A stretch of DNA of 64,000 bases from Hydrogenophilus thermoluteolus (lineage in GTDB: Bacteria; Pseudomonadota; Gammaproteobacteria; Burkholderiales; Rhodocyclaceae). Positions 59,036-64,000 of the stretch are shown in pieces. The notes beneath the pieces were generated by a model. That model made no database searches. It was given only the letters and a program-made list of their open reading frames with translations, and was not told the origin of the DNA. Location of the stretch: NCBI RefSeq assembly GCF_003574215.1, contig NZ_AP018558.1, forward strand, positions 1,467,001-1,531,000. Reading direction: 5' to 3'. Numbering within the stretch: the first letter of the stretch is position 1; each line of letters begins with the position of its first letter. The position numbers were made by a program, and so were the translations under genes.

Positions 59036-61231
59036 ATGAGCCGCAGAATCCTCGTTACCAATGCACTTCCTTACGCAAACGGCGACATCCATCTTGGCCA
59101 CTTGGTGGGCTACATCCAGGCCGACATCTGGGTGCGTTACCAGCGAATGTGTGGTCATACCGTCCACTATGTCTGTGCCGACGACACCCACGGCACCCCA
59201 GTGATGCTGCGCGCCGAAAAAGAGGGCATCACGCCCGAAGCGCTGATTGCCCGAATGCGCGACGCCCACCTTGCCGATTTCAGCGACTTCCTGGTTGCGT
59301 TCGACCACTACCACTCGACCCACAGCGAAGAGAACCGCCGCTTCGCCGAAGAGATCTACCGCAAACTCAAAGCGGCAGGACTGATCGTCGAACGGGAGAT
59401 CGAGCAACTCTACGACCCCGTCAAAGCGATGTTCTTGCCGGACCGCTTCGTCAAGGGAACCTGCCCGCGCTGTAAAACGCCAGACCAATATGGCGACAAC
59501 TGCGAAGCGTGTGGCGCTGCGTACGCCCCCACGGAACTGATCGATCCCTACTCGGCGGTTTCGGGTGCGAAACCGGTTTTGAAGCATTCGACCCATTACT
59601 TTTTCAAACTCTCCGACCCCCGCTGTGTGGCGTTTTTGCGCGAATGGACGCGCGGAAAGAATGCGCGGGGCGAAGCGCGGCTGCCGCAACAAGCAGCGAA
59701 CAAACTCAAAGAGTGGCTGGGCGACGACGGGGAGAGCCACCTCGCCGACTGGGACATCACCCGCGACGCCCCCTATTTCGGCTTCGAGATCCCCGACGCG
59801 CCGGGCAAATACTTCTACGTCTGGCTCGACGCGCCGATCGGTTATTTCGCCAGTTTCGCTGCACTTGCGGCAAAACTCGGTATCGACCCGACCCCTTACC
59901 TCGACGCAGCGGCTGCCGAGCGCGAAGGAACCGAACTCGTCCATTTCATCGGTAAGGACATCCTCTACTTCCACGCGCTCTTTTGGCCAGCGATGCTCCA
60001 TTTCTCCGGGTATCGCACGCCAACGCGAGAATACGTGAACGGCTTCCTGACCGTCGATGGCGCGAAGATGAGCAAGAGCCGCGGCACCTTCATCACCGCG
60101 CGTTCGTGGCTCGATCTCGGGCTCAACCCTGAATGGCTCCGCTACTACTTCGCGACCAAATCGAACGGCACGATGGAGGATGTCGACCTTGCGCTCGACG
60201 ACCTGATCGCGAAAGTCAATAGCGACCTCGTTGGCAAATTCGTCAACATCGGCTCACGGCTAGCCGGTTTCATCCACAAGAGATTCGCGGGCCGATTGGG
60301 GAACGCGAACGCCGAAGTGCTCGCCCCCTTTGCCGCGTCCTTCCGCGATCCGTCGCTCCATGCGGCGTTCGAAAACGGCGACTTCGCGGCGGTAACCCGT
60401 ACGGCGATGGAACTGGCGGAAGCAGCGAACGCCTACATCAACGAAACCAAACCGTGGGAGTTGGCCAAAGCGGGGCAACTCGACCGGCTCCAGGAAGTCT
60501 GCACGACGGGGCTTACGATGTTCCGCGACATCGCCCGCCTCTTGAAACCGATCTTGCCGCGGACGGTGGCACGCATCGAAGAGTTTTTGGCGCTAGAACC
60601 CTTGGCATGGTACGGCGAATGGGCGCCGCTCCCCGAAGGCCACGCGATCGCGCCGTTCGAACCCTTGATGACCCGGATGGAGCGTGCGATGATCGACCGG
60701 CTGCTCGACGCGAACCGCGCCACGATCGCAAAAACCGATGCGCCAAACGCTGTGGCGCACTCGGCAACCGACGCAGCGCGTCCGGAAACCGCCCAGCCAA
60801 ACGCAGCAGCGGTCGATGCGTCAGCCGCTTCGCATGGTGCCGCAGAGGGTGCTCTGCCTGCCCCGCAACTTGCGCCGGAGATCACCATCGAGCAATTCGC
60901 GGCCGTTGACCTGCGCATTGCCCGGATCGTTCAGGCAGAAGCCGTGCCCGAAGCGAAAAAACTGGTGAAACTCACGCTCGACATCGGCGAACGCCATCCC
61001 GATGGCACCCCGCGCTACCGCACCGTCTTCGCGGGAATCAAAGCGGCGTACGCGCCGGAAGCCCTCACGGGGCGGCTCACGGTCATGGTCGCAAACCTCG
61101 CGCCGCGCCAAATGCGCTTTGGCGTTTCCGAAGGGATGGTGCTCGCCGCGAGCGACGAATCGGGCACGGTCCCGGGGCTCTTTCTGCTGGCGCCCGATAG
61201 CGGGGCGCTGCCCGGCATGCGGGTGAAATGA
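59036..61231 (+). CDS. metG: Methionyl-tRNA synthetase
   Basis: Charges tRNA-Met and initiator tRNA. The protein has 731 residues. Motifs are the HIGH-like PYANGDIHLGHL, KMSKS (AKMSKSRG), and a zinc site with C143, C146, C156 and C159. The long form carries a C-terminal EMAP-like tRNA-binding domain (about residues 620-731) used for dimerisation. ATG 59036 is used; ATG 59003 overlaps a TATAAT (58999-59004), so the promoter -10 lies there. Confidence 0.97.
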   Translation: MSRRILVTNALPYANGDIHLGHLVGYIQADIWVRYQRMCGHTVHYVCADDTHGTPVMLRAEKEGITPEALIARMRDAHLADFSDFLVAFDHYHSTHSEENRRFAEEIYRKLKAAGLIVEREIEQLYDPVKAMFLPDRFVKGTCPRCKTPDQYGDNCEACGAAYAPTELIDPYSAVSGAKPVLKHSTHYFFKLSDPRCVAFLREWTRGKNARGEARLPQQAANKLKEWLGDDGESHLADWDITRDAPYFGFEIPDAPGKYFYVWLDAPIGYFASFAALAAKLGIDPTPYLDAAAAEREGTELVHFIGKDILYFHALFWPAMLHFSGYRTPTREYVNGFLTVDGAKMSKSRGTFITARSWLDLGLNPEWLRYYFATKSNGTMEDVDLALDDLIAKVNSDLVGKFVNIGSRLAGFIHKRFAGRLGNANAEVLAPFAASFRDPSLHAAFENGDFAAVTRTAMELAEAANAYINETKPWELAKAGQLDRLQEVCTTGLTMFRDIARLLKPILPRTVARIEEFLALEPLAWYGEWAPLPEGHAIAPFEPLMTRMERAMIDRLLDANRATIAKTDAPNAVAHSATDAARPETAQPNAAAVDASAASHGAAEGALPAPQLAPEITIEQFAAVDLRIARIVQAEAVPEAKKLVKLTLDIGERHPDGTPRYRTVFAGIKAAYAPEALTGRLTVMVANLAPRQMRFGVSEGMVLAASDESGTVPGLFLLAPDSGALPGMRVK

Positions 61232-61256
61232 TCCCCTCGACACCCGTTATCAGCGC

Positions 61257-62948
61257 ATGACGCGGCTTCCCCTCCCCAAACTCTTCACGCTCCTGCCCCA
61301 CTATCGCGCCAACGATTTGTGGGCCGATCTGACCGCAGGCGTCACCGTCGGCGCGTTGGCGCTACCGCTTTCGATGGCGTTTGCAATCGCCAGCGGCACG
61401 TCGCCGTTGAACGGGGTTTGGACCGCGGTCATTGCTGGTGTTATTTACGGGCTCCTGGGTGGCTCGCGCGTTCTGGTTGCCGGACCCGCCAGCGCTTTCA
61501 TCCCGCTGCTCTTTGCGATCGTCAGCCAATTCGGGCCGTCGGCGCTTCTTGCCGCCACCTGGTTTGCCGGTTTGATCCTCCTGTTGCTCGGTCTATTTCG
61601 TTTGGGCAACCTGGTCCGCCTCATCCCCAACTCGGTGATCACCGGTTTCATCAACGGCATCGCGGTGATCATCATCCTGACCCAAGTCAAGGATTTTCTG
61701 GGATTGGCGCTTGCCGTTCCCCCGAGCGGACTCGTTGGCAAGCTTCGGGCGCTTTACGACGCCCTCCCCACCCTGCAGCCGGCAAGCGCGGCGCTGGGTT
61801 TCGGTTCCCTAGCACTCCTTCTTGGCTGGACACGGCTCGAACGGCGCATTCCCAAACTCAGACGGTTGCCAGCACCCCTGGTCACGCTGGTTGCGGGAAC
61901 GGCGATCGTCTGGGGGGGCGAACTCCCGGTCGCAACGATCGGTAGCCGTTTCGGCGCAATCACGAGCTCGCTGCCTGCGTTCACGCTCCCCGTGGTCGAT
62001 TGGACTCAATTTACGCAACTCTTACCGGCAGCGCTCGCCATCGCGGTGCTCGGCGCCACCGAAAGCCTGGTGACGACCCGTTTCGCCGATGAAAAGATCG
62101 ACGACCTCCACAACCCCAACCAAGAGCTTTTCGCCCAAGGTGTTGCCAACCTGCTCACTCCGATGGTGGGCGGCCTTCCCGCTACCGGCGCGATGGGACC
62201 CACCGCAACCAACATTCGCTGCGGGGCGCAAACGCCCATCTCTGGACTTGTGCACGCGCTCACGGTGCTGCTCCTGATCGTCCTTTTTGCCCCTGCCGCG
62301 ACCCATGTCCCGTTGCCAACACTGGCGACGATCGTGATGGTCACCGCGTACAACATGGGTAGCTGGCGGCGCATGCATTGGCGGTTGCTGCGCCGCTACC
62401 CGCCCAACTACCGCTCCACGCTCCTCATCACCTTTCTTCTCACCGTGCTCTTTGAGGTGACGATTGCAGTGGAAGTGGGGTTGCTGCTGACCAGCTTCAG
62501 TTTCATCCACCGCATGACCCGACTGAGCGCGATCCACCCCATCGATTTGACCCACCACCCCGCCGCACAAGCGTTGCGCGATTCCGCGGCAGACGGCTCG
62601 GTCGAAGCCTACCGCTTCTCAGGACCGCTCTTTTTTGGGGTGGTGCCGAAATTCGACGCCCTCTTGCGGCGCAAAACCTGGCCGCAATGGGTTTTGCTCG
62701 ACCTCCATCAGATGATCTCGATCGACGATGCCGGTATCGAGCTCTTCGAACGCCTCCACCGCCAGATCAAACGGCACGGTGGTTCGCTGCGGTTGATCGG
62801 TCTTCAAGCACAACCGAAACGGGCGCTCGCCCGCAGCGGTTTTCTGGCCGAACTGGGGGCGCATGCCGAATATCCGACGTTGAGCGAAGCCCTCTATGCG
62901 CTCCAAAACGAACGGGCCCCTCAGGTCACTACTGCGCCAGCTCAGTAA
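61257..62948 (+). CDS. SulP family anion transporter with STAS domain
   Basis: Membrane transporter for sulfate, bicarbonate or related anions. The protein has 563 residues. The Sulfate_transp signature is in ADLTAGVTVGALALPLSMAFAIASG, shown in part as DLTAGVTVGALALPLSMA, and the last half has GGLPATGAMGPTATN. A C-terminal STAS domain (about residues 445-548) begins EAYRFSGPLFFG. Its substrate cannot be told from sequence. It ends convergently with dnaE, overlapping by 7 bases. Confidence 0.92.
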   Translation: MTRLPLPKLFTLLPHYRANDLWADLTAGVTVGALALPLSMAFAIASGTSPLNGVWTAVIAGVIYGLLGGSRVLVAGPASAFIPLLFAIVSQFGPSALLAATWFAGLILLLLGLFRLGNLVRLIPNSVITGFINGIAVIIILTQVKDFLGLALAVPPSGLVGKLRALYDALPTLQPASAALGFGSLALLLGWTRLERRIPKLRRLPAPLVTLVAGTAIVWGGELPVATIGSRFGAITSSLPAFTLPVVDWTQFTQLLPAALAIAVLGATESLVTTRFADEKIDDLHNPNQELFAQGVANLLTPMVGGLPATGAMGPTATNIRCGAQTPISGLVHALTVLLLIVLFAPAATHVPLPTLATIVMVTAYNMGSWRRMHWRLLRRYPPNYRSTLLITFLLTVLFEVTIAVEVGLLLTSFSFIHRMTRLSAIHPIDLTHHPAAQALRDSAADGSVEAYRFSGPLFFGVVPKFDALLRRKTWPQWVLLDLHQMISIDDAGIELFERLHRQIKRHGGSLRLIGLQAQPKRALARSGFLAELGAHAEYPTLSEALYALQNERAPQVTTAPAQ

Positions 62949-64000
62949 CGCAACGCGACGTTCACTTCTGGGAACCCGCGCAATTCCGTGAGGAGCGCAT
63001 CCTCGGGTTTGACCCGAATCGCGTCACGTGCGGCGCGCAGGGCCACCACTGCGCCCTCGGAAAACGTCACGCGCATTTCGATTTTGGCCCCTTCGGGCGA
63101 CGCACTCGGCACGCGAAAAGCTTCGATCGTCTCGCTCAACCGTTGCGCCGAAACTGGAGAATCGACCACCGATTCGGGAATGGTGATTTCGATCGCCTTG
63201 AGTTGTCGCGCCCGCCATTGGGGAAGCGAGAGCGCCTCTTCGGCAACGACCCGAACCCCACCGCTATAGTCGTCCGGCGCAACCTTGACCCGCACGACGA
63301 GCGGTTCGTCCACGACCACGATCTGCCGCACCGCGTCATAGACTTCCCGATAAAAAAGCACCTCGCACGGTTCGCTGCCATCGTCGAGGGTCACGAACGC
63401 CATCCGACCCCGCGCCCCCATTTTGGTTCTGAGCTCGACCACGACGCCACACACCCAAACGGCGTCGCGGCTTGGAGCCAAATCCGCCAACTTGGTGGGG
63501 ACGGTTTGCCGCAACTCCGCCGCAAACGCGGTGAAGGGGTGGCCGGAAAGAAAGAAACCGATCGCCAATTTCTCCTCTTTCAACCGCTCCCGTTCGGTCC
63601 ACGGGCGCACTGCGGGAAATTCGGGGGTGTACGATCCGTTCGCCTCGGGTTCGTCGTCGAAGAGCCCGCACTGCTGCGCCGACGCTGCCCGCTGTTCCGC
63701 CACTTCGAGCGCGAGTCCCACACTCGCGAATAGCCGTGCCCGGTCACACAATCCGTCGGGGGCACGCAAATGGGTGTGGCCGGGAAGCGTATCGAGCGCC
63801 CCCGCGCGCACCAACTGCTCGAGTACTCGGCGGTTGACCACCCGCCGGTCGACCCGGCTCACCAGATCGAACAGATCGTGAAATGGGCCATGTTGCTGCC
63901 GTTCCGTGACGATCGCGTTCGCCGCCGGCTCCCCTACCCCCTTGATCGCACCCAAGCCATAGCGGATGGTTGCCGCGTCGATCGCCTGAAAACGGTACTC
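62942..64000 (-). CDS. dnaE: DNA polymerase III alpha subunit (C-terminal part; rest beyond right edge)
   Basis: Catalytic subunit of the replicative polymerase. The frame is open from the window edge, giving 352 residues of the C-terminus of an about 1,150-residue protein. It starts within the fingers/tail region (IRYGLGAIKGVG), followed by a helix-hairpin-helix, an OB-fold (VCGVVVELRTKMGARGRM, shown in part) and the tau-binding tail. The 5' part is outside the window. Confidence 0.95.
   Translation of the reverse strand, partial: EYRFQAIDAATIRYGLGAIKGVGEPAANAIVTERQQHGPFHDLFDLVSRVDRRVVNRRVLEQLVRAGALDTLPGHTHLRAPDGLCDRARLFASVGLALEVAEQRAASAQQCGLFDDEPEANGSYTPEFPAVRPWTERERLKEEKLAIGFFLSGHPFTAFAAELRQTVPTKLADLAPSRDAVWVCGVVVELRTKMGARGRMAFVTLDDGSEPCEVLFYREVYDAVRQIVVVDEPLVVRVKVAPDDYSGGVRVVAEEALSLPQWRARQLKAIEITIPESVVDSPVSAQRLSETIEAFRVPSASPEGAKIEMRVTFSEGAVVALRAARDAIRVKPEDALLTELRGFPEVNVALRY

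Overview
The window is about 64 kb of high-GC, gene-dense chromosome from a hydrogen-oxidising betaproteobacterium. The hox/hyp gene order, a hoxFUYHW operon without hoxI or extra hyp genes, and the housekeeping neighbours (rpfE-like gene/recJ, glnD, uppP, metG, dnaE) fit a thermophilic Hydrogenophilus best. That genus call is an inference from gene content; no database was searched.

Layout. Positions 1-1774 hold feoAB (ferrous iron uptake, feoB cut by the left edge) behind a Fur-like dyad. Positions 1810-11204 are housekeeping: lolD/lolC, an rpfE-like gene, recJ, prfB (with a programmed +1 frameshift), map and glnD. Positions 11244-13316 hold a repetitive coiled-coil membrane protein, a UPF0114 protein and uppP. 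Positions 13362-29159 are one long minus-strand hydrogenase operon, hupE-hoxKGZMLOQRTV-hypABFCDXE. It encodes an O2-tolerant membrane-bound [NiFe] hydrogenase with its cytochrome b, chaperones and the complete Hyp maturation set, and it is preceded by a near-perfect sigma-54 promoter. Positions 29289-35926 hold the H2-sensing system hoxA-hoxB-hoxC-hoxJ, with hoxJ split by an intact IS256-family element. Positions 36030-41292 hold the divergent NAD-reducing hydrogenase operon hoxFUYHW behind a sigma-70-type promoter.

Positions 41330-48691 hold a TAXI-TRAP transporter with two crotonase-family proteins and an NDP-forming acyl-CoA synthetase, probably an organic-acid uptake and activation cluster. 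Positions 48703-49917 hold a DUF4124 protein, tRNA-Leu(UAG) and a DUF302 protein. Positions 50051-53443 are a MerR regulator, a Cu+ P-type ATPase and a cupredoxin-like protein. Positions 53512-58926 are a metal-buffering 'bufferin' (DUF2282/DUF692/DUF2063/DoxX) neighbourhood in decay: the precursor gene has lost its 5' part and carries a stop, a papain-like amidase gene is split by an IS701-family element, and the adjacent sigma factor gene is broken although its anti-sigma gene is intact. Positions 59036-64000 return to housekeeping: metG, a SulP transporter and the 3' end of dnaE.

How it works together. HoxKG-HoxZ should feed H2 electrons to quinone and HoxFUYH should reduce NAD+. HypA-F and HypX build the NiFe(CN)2CO centre, HoxM and HoxW clip the large subunits, and HupE may supply nickel. 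In the Cupriavidus model HoxBC/HoxJ detect H2 and HoxJ restrains the activator HoxA. Here HoxJ is broken inside its ATP-binding domain while HoxA and a sigma-54 promoter look intact, so H2-independent hydrogenase expression is the simplest prediction.
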